A stretch of 64,000 bases of DNA from Halobacteria archaeon HArc-gm2 (GTDB taxonomy: Archaea; Halobacteriota; Halobacteria; Halobacteriales; Haloarculaceae): NCBI GenBank assembly GCA_025517465.1, contig JAOPKE010000010.1:62001-126000 (forward strand), given 5' to 3'. Below, in pieces: positions 1-9,905 of this stretch (within the stretch, counting starts at the first letter, position 1; each line of letters starts with the position of its first letter). Both the position numbers and the translations under genes were made by a program. The notes below the pieces were generated by a model. The model searched no databases. It saw only the letters and a program-made list of their open reading frames with translations, and was not told the origin of the DNA.

Positions 1-1
1 G

Positions 2-1069
2 GCGACTGTCGACGATGCGGCTGAAGGAGCTGAACAGGACGAATCAGGAGACGAGGACGTCCAGACTGGAAGTTTAGTTAGCCAATCACTCCCCCACGAG
101 TACCTGAAAGAAGCACTCGAATTCGACGTCGAATCGTTCCGTCTAGACGGGACTCCTCTCGGTGACCGAGGAACACTCGACGAAGACGATCAGTTTCTAT
201 CGCTGGTGGACGAGGGTAACTGGGGGACTTTGGAGATAGACGGCGCGGTTTCCGTTGAACAGGATGTTGTTGAGGACGCCTTCCCCTTCCAAGAGTGGGA
301 AGAGACGCCAGGTCGTCTCGCACTGGTGAAGGAGAACCCCCTCGCGCACACTCGAGACCGGGAGATACTCACCGACTCACCGTCGGGTGGGGAAATCTAC
401 GAATTCACGTTGTCCATCGATCGTGACGACTACCGTGGACGAGTGAAGATCAAGCCGTTCCTCACCAGAACCGAGAAAGGCGAGTCCGGTGGGTCGAATC
501 ACGCGTCTAAGGTCGGCGCACGAGTCGCTGACGGACTCTCGTGGGTCATCCGACTCGACGATAGTGAGGACGGTGGAGGACTTCTCATGCCGATCATCGA
601 GGACTTTAGCGACTACGATGAATTCCCCGGCGATAATCACATCCACTATCTCAGCCTGGATCCGCCTCGGAACCCACAGCTCTACCTGAACAGGGAACAC
701 AAACAGGTGGCTAACGTTCTGAACAACACTGGAACCACGGGTGGGCCACCAAGGCTGCGTGAAGTGCTCTACGACTACATTGAGCACTCAGTCTGGACAC
801 AGCTATTGATGCAGACCGCAGGCGACACTAGCCCCGACACAGGCGAACCAGAGTACGCTTGGCAGGAAGACGTATTAGACATCTTCTTGGACGAGTTGTA
901 TCCCGATCTCGCCGACGATGAGGCGGCGATTCAACTCGCCGAAGACGTTCGCAGTCACGTCGATATTCCAGACCTCGTCCAGAGAATCGACCGTGCAGTG
1001 CATCATAAGTTCGACATCCCGTCCGATGCGACGAATCTAATCGAGGAGGCGATCCAAAGTGACGACTGA
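2..1069 (+). CDS. Hypothetical protein, 5' truncated by window edge
   Basis: The frame is open from base 2, so the true start lies outside the window; at least 355 residues are encoded. The protein is acidic, with no membrane segment or recognisable catalytic motif. Visible patterns are a short GNW segment near residue 68 and a mostly helical C-terminal third. The stop overlaps the start of the next gene (GTGACGACTGA), so the two are almost certainly co-translated. I do not recognise the family. Given the DUF6339-like partner and nearby McrBC it is probably part of a multi-gene defence operon, but that is inference from context. Confidence 0.7.
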   Translation, partial: ATVDDAAEGAEQDESGDEDVQTGSLVSQSLPHEYLKEALEFDVESFRLDGTPLGDRGTLDEDDQFLSLVDEGNWGTLEIDGAVSVEQDVVEDAFPFQEWEETPGRLALVKENPLAHTRDREILTDSPSGGEIYEFTLSIDRDDYRGRVKIKPFLTRTEKGESGGSNHASKVGARVADGLSWVIRLDDSEDGGGLLMPIIEDFSDYDEFPGDNHIHYLSLDPPRNPQLYLNREHKQVANVLNNTGTTGGPPRLREVLYDYIEHSVWTQLLMQTAGDTSPDTGEPEYAWQEDVLDIFLDELYPDLADDEAAIQLAEDVRSHVDIPDLVQRIDRAVHHKFDIPSDATNLIEEAIQSDD

Positions 1070-1850
1070 GCTACAACACCTACAGAGCGCAGCCCAGCCA
1101 ATGGTCGACAACCGTTTCCTCGCGGACGAGCGAGAACTCACAGAGGACGATCTTGGTCCCTACCTACAGCCACTGGGCCGGTCCTTAGACCTGAGTCCAA
1201 TCGACGAGCGCATCAAGGAGATTCGTGCTGACGACGAAATCGAAGCTCAGAGCTCGCTCATTGATGCCGAGCTAGCACCGACACTCCACCGGACTCTCGA
1301 TCTGACACGTAATGAGGCGGCAGACACCGGACTGTGGCACTATCTTTGCATCGTTCGGTTCCCGGAGTTCGTTCACTACCGGTGGGACCACGTCTACGAC
1401 CCAGAGAGTCCGGGTAACATGAAAGAGAAGTTCTTGAAGGCCGGTACGGACGCCTACTCCAACGCACTCCACCGGATCTGGTGGGGCGCTGAGCTCACTT
1501 ACGAGGACGGTGAGTCGGGAGAGGTAGAGGACCGTGACTACAGTAGAACGAAGCGAGTGCTCGGATTCCAGGAACTCGCCAACGACATTTTGGACCACAA
1601 CTTTGCACGGTACGTCCCGGTTACGCACGCTTGCGGTGACCTCCTCTGCCACGATATGTTAAACGACATCAAGGAAGAGGGTACCTACGACGATCCACCG
1701 TCGAACAGTAACATCGTGAGTCGCACGACGACACTACTCCGGGAGGAACTGACGGTTCGACGTGTGGAGATGATGGAAGAAGACGACATCGTGGAGACGA
1801 TAGAGGACCTCCGTGACGTCGTCATGCGTAGGGAGGCTGGCTGGTCGTAG
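1059..1850 (+). CDS. DUF6339-like protein of a probable defence operon
   Basis: 263 residues, GTG start overlapping the upstream stop by 11 bases. Residues about 75-150 carry a pattern I associate with DUF6339 proteins: an Asp-rich stretch, LW-x-YL, FPEFVHYRW, then a NALHRIWWGAEL segment. DUF6339 proteins are uncharacterised and tend to sit in restriction or phage-defence operons near methyltransferases and nucleases; that is recalled family knowledge, not a search result. No catalytic motif is visible. The operon ends here: about 250 bases with no gene follow. The family call is moderate; function is unknown. Confidence 0.6.
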   Translation: MTTELQHLQSAAQPMVDNRFLADERELTEDDLGPYLQPLGRSLDLSPIDERIKEIRADDEIEAQSSLIDAELAPTLHRTLDLTRNEAADTGLWHYLCIVRFPEFVHYRWDHVYDPESPGNMKEKFLKAGTDAYSNALHRIWWGAELTYEDGESGEVEDRDYSRTKRVLGFQELANDILDHNFARYVPVTHACGDLLCHDMLNDIKEEGTYDDPPSNSNIVSRTTTLLREELTVRRVEMMEEDDIVETIEDLRDVVMRREAGWS

Positions 1851-2109
1851 CGTAGAACTTCTTCTCACACCGGCTTATTCTCCCTTCCGACTCCGGGTAA
1901 GGACCGCTTCAAGCGAATAGTCTCTAGCTTTATTTGCCCGCTCTCGATTTGCATCAGAACCCATCTCCTCAGGAGGTGTAAACGTGACTCGCTGACTCTC
2001 TCCCATCTCGTCGAAAGGCACGTAGAAAACAGTGTCTTCGGGATGTCCACGTCATCCACTCCTTGCAAACGGGGCTTCACGATGGACTCACTGTAGGCAG
2101 TGCCGACGA

Positions 2110-2292
2110 GGCAATTTTCACTGCGTCAATCGCGGTGGTGATATGGATACCGTCGGAGCCATCACCGGTGCTATCGCTGGCTCACGCTTTGGAGCGAGCG
2201 ATCTTCCGGAGCCCTGGCTTGCATCGATCGATGCACACCAGGAGCTGATTACGTTGGCGACCGAGTTGCGGGAGCGGAGAGCGAACCAATAA
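2110..2292 (+). pseudogene. C-terminal remnant of an ADP-ribosylglycohydrolase (DraG family)
   Basis: One frame reads VNRGGDMDTVGAITGAIAG followed by about 35 more residues to a stop. This matches the C-terminal di-metal site of ADP-ribosylglycohydrolases (usually VNxGGDxDTVGAIxGAxAGA), enzymes that remove ADP-ribose from proteins or nucleic acids. Only about 60 residues of a roughly 300-residue family remain, with no start or ribosome site, so it is a relic. Upstream bases 1851-2109 show no other trace of the gene. Confidence 0.7.
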
Positions 2293-2454
2293 CACCAGAT
2301 AGCCAACGTACGGTAATGGCCATCGCAAAATATCGGATCAAACCTTCGAGAAGACCGGATTCTTGAAAGCGGGAATCGGACCGCTTTAATTCACCTGCCA
2401 GGATCCGTATTGCTGCCAAACACCTATAGTAGGGACCATTCATGCACAGGGTAG

Positions 2455-5076
2455 ATGCCGAGTTTACTGGAAATCGACGAGTTCGTCTTCGATACACAAG
2501 CGTTGAAAGACGCTATCCAGCTCGTCACAGAAACTGAGCAGTCTCCCGAGGGCGCATATTCAGAAGGGGCACTGCGCGGTGCGCTCCGATACTTTGCCGA
2601 TTGGGGGCCTGCGCGGACATCCACACAAACAGACCCCGCTGTAACGTCCATCGACGATTTGAGTGGTGACGAGAAACGAGACCTCTACAACACTATCACT
2701 CGGCGACTCGCACAAAATCACACAGAGCAATACAGCCACGATGTCGGGCAGAGTGACTTGCAGGTGTTCTTTGCGCAAATCGGTGGCAGTTCGATCCCCA
2801 AATCGTTCGCCACGTTTCTCGTTCGCGAACTCTGGGCGACATCCGAGCGGATTGATAGCTACCGAGACGGCTTTGATGACCAACTGCCAGAAGGCGAATC
2901 GAAGGGGGCCGAGGCATTCTTCGAAGCGATCCGCCGTCTCCCGGCGCCGTACCTCCAGTCGAAGCTCACTCAGTACGATGGCGATGACCGTATCAACGGC
3001 GTTCGATATCAGGTCCTGGAACGCCTCACATCTGGCGAAGAAATAACGCACGACGACCTCACGGTGCTACTCGAGCGCGAAAACGAGCGCCACGACAGGA
3101 ACATCACGCAGGGGTACACCGATTTCACCGTTCTCGGCTCACTCTATCACGACTATTTCAAACCGCGACTCGACATCTATCTCGACGATCTCGCCGACTT
3201 CTTTCAGATTCAGACTGGTGTCGGCGACGCGACCCACCACACAGTCAACCACGCCAGTCCGAGTTACATGCTCGACGACTTCGCGTGGTTAGCTATCTAC
3301 CCGGAGTCGACTGATAGCCAGACCGACGCCTATCAGCTGTATCTCGGATTCCACTGTGATCACCTCTCGTATGGACTCCACGTAGGGAACGATCGAAGAG
3401 ACGGCGACTGGAAGGAATTCAGAGACCTCGACGAGATCACTGACCGGTCGATCACAGCGGACCAGATCCTCGCGAAGTTCCAGAGCGTGCGTGGACCGTA
3501 CTACTCCCTGAATGACCTAGGAGATGGTCCCAGCCCACCGGACAAACCACCCCGTGCGGATGTCGTCGAACGCCAGCTCGATTCCGCGAAGCAAGTCGTT
3601 TTCTACGGACCGCCCGGGACCGGGAAAACGTTCGAAGCAAAGCGGTTCGCCGAATGGTGGGTGCACGAACGAACCCAGGGGAAATCAACCGAGAGACAGG
3701 TCCAGTCAGTAACGTTCCACCCATCCTTTTCCTACGAAGACTTCGTCGAAGGGTTGACCGCGGATGCCACTGATTCAGGTGACGTCGCATATCGAATCGC
3801 AGAGGGGGTATTTAAGACGATTGCTGCAGCGGCTACAGAGGCCCAAAAGGCGGCTGATACTGACGATACCGCACCACCGTTCATCCTCATCATCGACGAG
3901 ATCAACCGGGGCAATCTCGCACAAATCTTCGGGGAAGTTATCACCCTTCTAGAGGCTGACAAGCGAGGCGACTTCGAGACGGAGCTCGCCCACTCCGGCG
4001 AGACGTTCACTCTCCCACCCAATCTGTACGTCATCGGAACGATGAACACCGCAGACCAGTCCATCGCACTGGTCGATACCGCGCTCCGACGCCGGTTCAG
4101 GTTCATCGATTTCCCACCGGACCTCGATGTGGTCTTTAGCCAGTCTGAAAGCGTTACAAACGACGCACTGACCGCGGTCAGCAATCGCTCCGGGGATATT
4201 TCGGCGTGGGAACGACTCCTCGGTGCAAGCGTCCTCGCTGTCGAAGAATTGAACGGACGGATTCTCCAGACGCCGGACCTCGGCAAAGGGAAACAGCTCG
4301 GCCACACGTATCTGCTGAATCATACCTCGACCGACGACGTCGTCGATGCATGGCGATACGACATCCTCCCTCAGCTCGAGGAGTACTACTTCGGTCAGTT
4401 CGATCGTCTCCGGGACGATCTGCTGAACGAGACAGACACGCTCCTAGTTGACTGGGACGCCGAACGTATCCAATCGTTCGACGCATACGACCTGTACTCC
4501 GCGCTCTGTACTCTCGGTGGTATCGACGACCCCGCGCCGCTGACGATAGCAGAAGCCACACCAGTGTCCGACGGCAGCGGAACGGGCGTGCAGGAACACG
4601 CGGACGACGCATGGGAGGCTGGGGAGAAAACGCCACAGACGTTCCGCGAACGAGTCGAACGGACACTCGAGGATGACACTGCCGAACGCATCGACCGATT
4701 CCTGGACGTCGGCCAGGAGGTAGGCCGGCTCGATACGGGGCGAGGCGATACAGCCACCGCTCAGATAAAATCGGACTCCGTGGACCCTGGCGTTGGCCCA
4801 ATCCAGGTCGATCAGAACGGGGAGATCGACTTCCGCTGGGACTGGCTCGCAGGAACGGATTCGAACTCGCTCACGGGCGAATTTATCGACGATGCCGCCA
4901 GTGTGTTCGAACCTGTCGACGGCTATACACACGAATGGGACCCGGACGCCGGAGCGGAAGGTGAGTTCGTGACTCCTGATCTGAACGTGCGTGATCTCTC
5001 CGATGAGGATATTACGGCGTTGACGGAGGGGCTCCGCGCGTTCGTCGAGCAAGCGGATGAGTTCCAGTATGACTGA
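2455..5076 (+). CDS. mcrB: McrB-type GTPase subunit of a modification-dependent restriction system
   Basis: 873 residues. An N-terminal helical region is followed by a DUF3578/MrcB-type domain (about 230-345), which in relatives recognises DNA. A large AAA+ motor follows: Walker A GPPGTGKTF near 386, Walker B LIIDEINRGN near 478, the McrB-type GTMNTADQS sensor near 528 and an arginine-finger region ALRRRF near 543. McrB translocates on DNA with GTP and activates the McrC nuclease; such systems usually cut modified DNA. The mcrC start overlaps the 3' end. The C-terminal 200 residues are acidic and variable. Confidence 0.93.
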   Translation: MPSLLEIDEFVFDTQALKDAIQLVTETEQSPEGAYSEGALRGALRYFADWGPARTSTQTDPAVTSIDDLSGDEKRDLYNTITRRLAQNHTEQYSHDVGQSDLQVFFAQIGGSSIPKSFATFLVRELWATSERIDSYRDGFDDQLPEGESKGAEAFFEAIRRLPAPYLQSKLTQYDGDDRINGVRYQVLERLTSGEEITHDDLTVLLERENERHDRNITQGYTDFTVLGSLYHDYFKPRLDIYLDDLADFFQIQTGVGDATHHTVNHASPSYMLDDFAWLAIYPESTDSQTDAYQLYLGFHCDHLSYGLHVGNDRRDGDWKEFRDLDEITDRSITADQILAKFQSVRGPYYSLNDLGDGPSPPDKPPRADVVERQLDSAKQVVFYGPPGTGKTFEAKRFAEWWVHERTQGKSTERQVQSVTFHPSFSYEDFVEGLTADATDSGDVAYRIAEGVFKTIAAAATEAQKAADTDDTAPPFILIIDEINRGNLAQIFGEVITLLEADKRGDFETELAHSGETFTLPPNLYVIGTMNTADQSIALVDTALRRRFRFIDFPPDLDVVFSQSESVTNDALTAVSNRSGDISAWERLLGASVLAVEELNGRILQTPDLGKGKQLGHTYLLNHTSTDDVVDAWRYDILPQLEEYYFGQFDRLRDDLLNETDTLLVDWDAERIQSFDAYDLYSALCTLGGIDDPAPLTIAEATPVSDGSGTGVQEHADDAWEAGEKTPQTFRERVERTLEDDTAERIDRFLDVGQEVGRLDTGRGDTATAQIKSDSVDPGVGPIQVDQNGEIDFRWDWLAGTDSNSLTGEFIDDAASVFEPVDGYTHEWDPDAGAEGEFVTPDLNVRDLSDEDITALTEGLRAFVEQADEFQYD

Positions 5077-6358
5077 AATAACGTCCATCGGCAAGCTCGG
5101 GCCGCTGGTTACGTCTCAGGGAAGGAGTGAGACACATCCACCGTCGGACCCGCTTTCACTGGCGGAACACGAAACCTCGGATCCGTTCCCTATCAGCGAC
5201 GCCGACGCCGAGTTTCTCAAAACACTCGGCACGGAGTACGACCCTGCGCCGCTGACGGTTTCATTCACGAGCGATGGTGAAGCATTCGTTGGGACAGGAT
5301 CCTATGTGGGGGTACTCACACTCCCGAGTGGAGTCCAGATAGAAATCGCACCAAAGCAGACAGTAACGCGGTTGTTGTGGGCACTACAGTACGCCTTCGA
5401 TACGCCGGTCGATTCACCGACGCTCGAAACCGAGCTTGCCGGTGCCTCGTCGTTTTTCGACGTGATTGGTGTCCTCTTCCAGGCCGAACTCCAGCAGGTG
5501 CTCAACCAGGGACTCAATCGAGAGTACACGCGCACGCAAGACGTACGGAAGCACGTCCAGGGGCGCATCACTGTCCAGCGGCAACTCCAGCGGCCGACTG
5601 CTGTCACGACGGATTTTGCTGTTGAGTACGACGAATTCACGGCAGACAACTTGCTGAACCAGTCAGTACTCGCAGCTGTCTGTGTCCTTCTCCAACTAGT
5701 CAATGATGAAACTTTGCTGAGCCGTCTTCGTCACCAGGAACAGCGTCTTCGTGAATTTGTCTCAGTCAAACCTATTTCGCTCGCTTCCGTCGACCGAATC
5801 GAGTTATCCCGTTTGAACGACCACTACGAAACACTCCTCGAACTAACGAAAACCGTTCTGGCAAGAGACTTTTTCGAGGATATTACTGCGGGTGACCGGC
5901 GGTCGCTGGCGCTGTTCGTCAACATGAACGAGGTGTTTGAACGTATAGTCGAACGTGCCTTCCGGAATGCCGCCACGACACTCGGTGGACTCACCGTCTC
6001 TGGACAGGCTTCTATACCCAACATCGTCGAAGGCCCGCACGCAGTTTCAATGCGGCCTGACGTGCTCGTCGAACGAACCGATGGATCGCCTGTGACGGTA
6101 CTCGACGCGAAGTGGAAGACGGGCTCTGTCTCCTCCGGCGACGTCTACCAGCTCACCTCGTATATCCTCGCTCTCGGGACACCAGGGGCACTCATTTATC
6201 CAGCACACTCAGGCAGAGAAACAGGGCAGTCGCGTGTAGATGGGGAGTTCCCGCTGCAGTCAGTCGAGCTTGCGACGAACGCGGCTGTGACGTCGTTCGA
6301 CGACTATGCCAAAGCAATCGAGCGAAGCGCACGCGTTCATCTTGAGACAGTTGTCTAA
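5057..6358 (+). CDS. mcrC: McrC-type nuclease subunit
   Basis: 433 residues, overlapping mcrB by 20 bases (a second in-frame ATG at 5069 would reduce this to 8). The N-terminal part resembles the McrC McrB-binding region; a helical middle contains FVNMNEVFERIVERAF, typical of the family. The C-terminal third holds the PD-(D/E)XK nuclease core: RPDV near 332 followed by TVLDAKWK near 347, giving the D...DxK metal-binding arrangement. The catalytic residues look intact, so the McrBC pair should be functional. Confidence 0.92.
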   Translation: MSSSMTEITSIGKLGPLVTSQGRSETHPPSDPLSLAEHETSDPFPISDADAEFLKTLGTEYDPAPLTVSFTSDGEAFVGTGSYVGVLTLPSGVQIEIAPKQTVTRLLWALQYAFDTPVDSPTLETELAGASSFFDVIGVLFQAELQQVLNQGLNREYTRTQDVRKHVQGRITVQRQLQRPTAVTTDFAVEYDEFTADNLLNQSVLAAVCVLLQLVNDETLLSRLRHQEQRLREFVSVKPISLASVDRIELSRLNDHYETLLELTKTVLARDFFEDITAGDRRSLALFVNMNEVFERIVERAFRNAATTLGGLTVSGQASIPNIVEGPHAVSMRPDVLVERTDGSPVTVLDAKWKTGSVSSGDVYQLTSYILALGTPGALIYPAHSGRETGQSRVDGEFPLQSVELATNAAVTSFDDYAKAIERSARVHLETVV

Positions 6359-6696
6359 CGATCTTCCTCGCTCCGTAGAAGTTATTTTAGTGGTTCTTCG
6401 GCTATTGGCCTACAAAGGACGGCGCCTTGCTTGGGCGGGATCTGGGGGAGGGGTACTTGTTTGTAGAGGGGCAAACATCTGACAATATATTTTTCCATCT
6501 GTATATTGAATGGATGCAAGTAGAATGGTTATCATTTTCCGCGATTAATAACTGATTGGGGGTATAACACATTGCACATCAGCTTTGGAAATTGTTGAGT
6601 CATTCCCCACAGGCAAATCAGTCTAGAACAGTACATATTCAACGAGAAAGGATTTTCCGGAAGCCGGAAATTCCCCTTGTTTAGGAGGCGGGCCGT
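6359..6696. other. AT-rich intergenic region, no gene seen
   Basis: About 340 bases between mcrC and the helicase locus. Base composition falls sharply in AT content relative to GC-rich neighbours, with stretches such as atatatttttcc, and no open frame with haloarchaeal codon use. It marks a boundary between two separately acquired segments. Confidence 0.5.
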
Positions 6697-6942
6697 CTAG
6701 TGGCGAAGACGTTTCACGAGTTCGTCTACACCGACATTGTTGTCTTCGGTGGTTTCCTCGTGAAGGTCTTCGTGTGACGGAACTTCGTAGTCATCGTCGA
6801 ATGTGGGTGTTTGCCCATCCTTGTCGTGAAGGATGCGCTCGGAATCACCGAACGTACCTGGCATTGACTCGCCGATGATGTGTCCACCGCCTCCTCGGTA
6901 TTGCCAGCCGTTCGCATCGGTGTTGTTGTTGTTGGAACCCAC
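6697..6942 (-). CDS. Small acidic protein downstream of helicase, paralogue of the upstream small protein
   Basis: 81 residues, low complexity at the N terminus (GSNNNN and a Gly run). The middle segment PGTFGDS...HD...PTF...EVP recurs in the 9368-9709 product (PGTVGDS...HD...PTF...EIP) in the same order and spacing. It lies 105 bases downstream of the helicase gene on the same strand. No known domain is recognised. The shared motif suggests a common binding partner, possibly the helicase. Confidence rests on motif conservation rather than family recognition. Confidence 0.6.
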   Translation of the reverse strand: MGSNNNNTDANGWQYRGGGGHIIGESMPGTFGDSERILHDKDGQTPTFDDDYEVPSHEDLHEETTEDNNVGVDELVKRLRH

Positions 6943-7047
6943 GATTTCAATTTGCCGTGATAATACTTATAAATGTGCCAGAATGTCACTACCAACCCGT
7001 TCGCTGCCTTCGGAGTCGTTGCCGAATTGGGACCGAGTGGATGGTTG

Positions 7048-9270
7048 TTAGGTCTCTGATTGAGGATTGGCTTCCATCATTTTCCCTTCCTCACGGATTT
7101 TCGCGGCTAGTTCTCGATGGAGTTCTGCACAGCTCTCGTCGGGGTCGCGGTGGGATGCGCGGTCACCGAGGGTTTCCCAGTCTGCGATGATGACTAAGCG
7201 TTTTCGTGCTCGGGTAAGGGCGACGTTTAGGCGTCGTGGACCTTCGTCTGGGATAGTGAGAAAGCCGCTTGATGCTCGTGAATTGCTGCGAACGAGTGAC
7301 ACGATGATTGCTTCGCGCTCGCCTCCTTGGAAGGCGTCGACCGTGTTCACGGTGACTTCGTGAATTCGGTCGATATCGCTTTCGTTGAGTTGCTGCTTGA
7401 TTTCCTGGACTTGCGCGCTATAAGCTGCTATGACGCCGATGTCGCTTGGTGAGAGGCCGCTGATTGTGAGGAGTTTGACCTGTTTTACCGCGGCTTCTGC
7501 TTCGTCAGGGTTGTAGTACGAGTGGTCTGCAGAGCGTGATTGTTCGGTGCCTTTGATGTTGATGCCCATTAGTGGGGAAAGGTCATCAACGGTCCAGTCG
7601 CGGTTCTGGTCGGCGGTGATGAGTTTGCCATCGTAGAAGGCCTCGTTCGGGAATTCGGCGATGGCTTCATTCATCCGGTATTGGGTTCGAAGCATCACGG
7701 CAATGTTGTCGCCATAACGGTTCATGAGCGTCTCAAAGAGGGAAAGGCGTTGTTCGTCTCCCAGGGCGTCTTGTGAGGCGGCGAACGGGGGGAGTTGCTT
7801 GTGGTCGCCGGCGAGGATCAATTTCTTCGAGGCGTTGAAGACGATTGTTGTGGCGGCGCGGCTGGCTTGTGTTGCTTCGTCCACGATCCCAATGTCGAAG
7901 TTGTCTGTTGCGAACTTGGATGCGCCATTTGTGGTCGCTGCGACGATATTCGCTCCGCTCAGTGAGTTGTTCTCGTAATGTCGTTTGACGATAGGGTTCT
8001 CAGAATTTGACCCGGCACGCGCGATTGTGAAGTCTGCAGCTTCTGCTTGGGCCATTGCGTGCAGGGTTCCGTCTTCGGGTTCGTCTAGGGTGCTGTCTCC
8101 GACGAGAAGATTGTCGACGGCTTGGTTTGAATGAGCAGTGACGAGAACGCGATTGTCTTTGGCTACTGCGTCTCGAATATAGGCAGTGAGTGTTCGGGTT
8201 TTCCCGGTTCCCGGGGGGCCGTGAATGCAGAGGCATTGCTCTGCAGCGTTGGCCCAGACGAGAGCTTTCGTTTGCGAATCATTGAGTTCAATTTCTGGGT
8301 GCGGGACCGCGTACTTGTCTGCTGAAAATTTAACGGTGCGCTTTCCGTTAATGAGATGTCGTTTTTCAGCGTGGTCTTTGACTTTTGAGATGGCTTCAAG
8401 CCGACGCGTGTACGGGAGAGGATTGAGGAGGGCGGCCACCCAGAGGGAGGCAGCATTGTCGGTGAGTGAGTTGTCACGTGCTGAATTTGGGTGAATGTCT
8501 TCGCGGAGCGGTCGAAGCCAAAGGTTCGTATCGCCTACGTAGACTGCTTTGAATTCGAACGGATCTTGGTTCCTGTATCCGCGGACACCTCCAATGTATT
8601 CGTTATCGGGGAAAATACAGGCATCGTCTCGTAGGTTGGGGTCTGAGTCGTCCTCCTCGTTTTCGTTTACGAGTTGGAATTTGTAGACTCGGTTGCCGTC
8701 GGGTTGTGCTGTTCCTGTAGGAAGCAGTGGTCCGACAGCGAAGCCGCGGGCGATCGCCGTTTTTAATCCCGAGTTTTCGTATTTTTCCCGGTTGTTATTC
8801 CGTTCAGTGTCTTGTTCTCGTTGAACCAGGCTTCGCATCTCCGCGAAGAACGAGTTCGTCCCTGACTTTGATAACGAGGAAATCCCAGAGACGGATTTTG
8901 GTGGTAACGTTTCGTCATCCAGGGTTTCGATACCTAGGTCTTCGTCAGATAGCCACCAGCGAAGACGGCGACCCAGTGTTGTGTTTGACGTTGAGTTAGT
9001 GGAAACCCACCTGATTCCATTCTGCTTGTCGTGGAATTTTATTTCCTCCGTCGATGGGCGGTAGTAGACGTATTCATCGGTGGGCTTGGGCGCATCCGCT
9101 TCGAATAATGGGATCGCGTATTGATCATCATCGGTGGACTCGAACAATTGCGTCACCGCGGAGTTGCATGCTGCTTGAACGGGGATATCCTCGCCTCGAT
9201 TATGGTCGAGGCGGGCTCGAAGGAGAGTGCCGTCACTGCGTGACCAGCCGTTAAACGGGTTATCGTCCAT
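7048..9270 (-). CDS. UPF1/DNA2-like superfamily 1 helicase
   Basis: 740 residues. About 340 N-terminal residues are a variable region; the SF1B helicase core follows: motif I HGPPGTGKTRTL near 352, motif II IVDEATQ near 465 (DEAT variant), motif III GDHKQLPP near 490, QYRM (motif IV region), VDAFQGGE (motif V) and NVALTRARKRL (motif VI) near 695. These enzymes unwind RNA or DNA 5' to 3'. The N-terminal region carries no recognised nuclease, unlike some defence helicases. It is flanked on the same strand by two small proteins sharing a motif, so the three probably form one functional unit, perhaps anti-viral. Confidence 0.9.
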   Translation of the reverse strand: MDDNPFNGWSRSDGTLLRARLDHNRGEDIPVQAACNSAVTQLFESTDDDQYAIPLFEADAPKPTDEYVYYRPSTEEIKFHDKQNGIRWVSTNSTSNTTLGRRLRWWLSDEDLGIETLDDETLPPKSVSGISSLSKSGTNSFFAEMRSLVQREQDTERNNNREKYENSGLKTAIARGFAVGPLLPTGTAQPDGNRVYKFQLVNENEEDDSDPNLRDDACIFPDNEYIGGVRGYRNQDPFEFKAVYVGDTNLWLRPLREDIHPNSARDNSLTDNAASLWVAALLNPLPYTRRLEAISKVKDHAEKRHLINGKRTVKFSADKYAVPHPEIELNDSQTKALVWANAAEQCLCIHGPPGTGKTRTLTAYIRDAVAKDNRVLVTAHSNQAVDNLLVGDSTLDEPEDGTLHAMAQAEAADFTIARAGSNSENPIVKRHYENNSLSGANIVAATTNGASKFATDNFDIGIVDEATQASRAATTIVFNASKKLILAGDHKQLPPFAASQDALGDEQRLSLFETLMNRYGDNIAVMLRTQYRMNEAIAEFPNEAFYDGKLITADQNRDWTVDDLSPLMGINIKGTEQSRSADHSYYNPDEAEAAVKQVKLLTISGLSPSDIGVIAAYSAQVQEIKQQLNESDIDRIHEVTVNTVDAFQGGEREAIIVSLVRSNSRASSGFLTIPDEGPRRLNVALTRARKRLVIIADWETLGDRASHRDPDESCAELHRELAAKIREEGKMMEANPQSET

Positions 9271-9367
9271 TATAGTGGTGAGGTGAACCGTGTCATTTGC
9301 GCGTTTGAATGGATAAGTAGAGACCGAGAACCGAATTGTCCTGGAAGGTCATCGTCGCTGATTGATG

Positions 9368-9709
9368 TTATTCGGTGAGACGCCAGCCCATCTCCTTTGC
9401 TGAGACGTCGTGTTCTCGAAGGAAGCGTCGTTTACGGTCATCGGGCCAGGAATCGCCGTAACGCTTTGCGTATTCCATGCGTTTCGTTTGACTCGGTTTC
9501 TCTTCGGTGGTGTTGTCACTCTCTGAATGGCGGGGTTCCTGGGGTTTCTGGCCCGTTTCAGAGTTCTTCCCTTCAGGTATTTCTACCTCATCTGGGTTGA
9601 AGGTCGGACCTTGGTACCGATCGTGATACGTGCCTTGACTGTCGCCAACTGTTCCTGGCGACGAATCGCCCACATCATGTGCTTTGTCTTTCCGACGTCG
9701 CTTCCCCAT
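9368..9709 (-). CDS. Small basic/acidic protein upstream of helicase
   Basis: 113 residues from the ATG at 9709, beginning MGKRRRKDK; an upstream in-frame ATG at 9763 is possible but the inner one starts with a typical charged sequence. It contains PGTVGDS...HD...PTF...EIP, shared with the 81-residue product on the other side of the helicase. The C-terminal part (SWPDDRKRRFLREHDVSAKEMGWRL) is charged and probably helical. No known family is recognised. It ends 97 bases before the helicase start. Confidence 0.6.
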   Translation of the reverse strand: MGKRRRKDKAHDVGDSSPGTVGDSQGTYHDRYQGPTFNPDEVEIPEGKNSETGQKPQEPRHSESDNTTEEKPSQTKRMEYAKRYGDSWPDDRKRRFLREHDVSAKEMGWRLTE

Positions 9710-9905
9710 GGGAAATGAACTTGGAGTTGGCGATAATAACCATTCTGGTGAAAAGTATGACACAATGAGAGAGGTTGCTCTACCAGTTAGTTGGGGTACA
9801 TAGTGTCAATTGAATATCGTGCAACCAGTTTCGATAGGGACGGTCGCTAATTTAGAAATTAAATGCAGATGCATAGACCTGATCTGACTAATAAAGAGAG
9901 AAATC

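Noticed and set aside
1865-2080. Minus-strand frame between the DUF6339-like gene and the DraG relic
   Set aside because: No start signal, atypical basic composition, no family resemblance.
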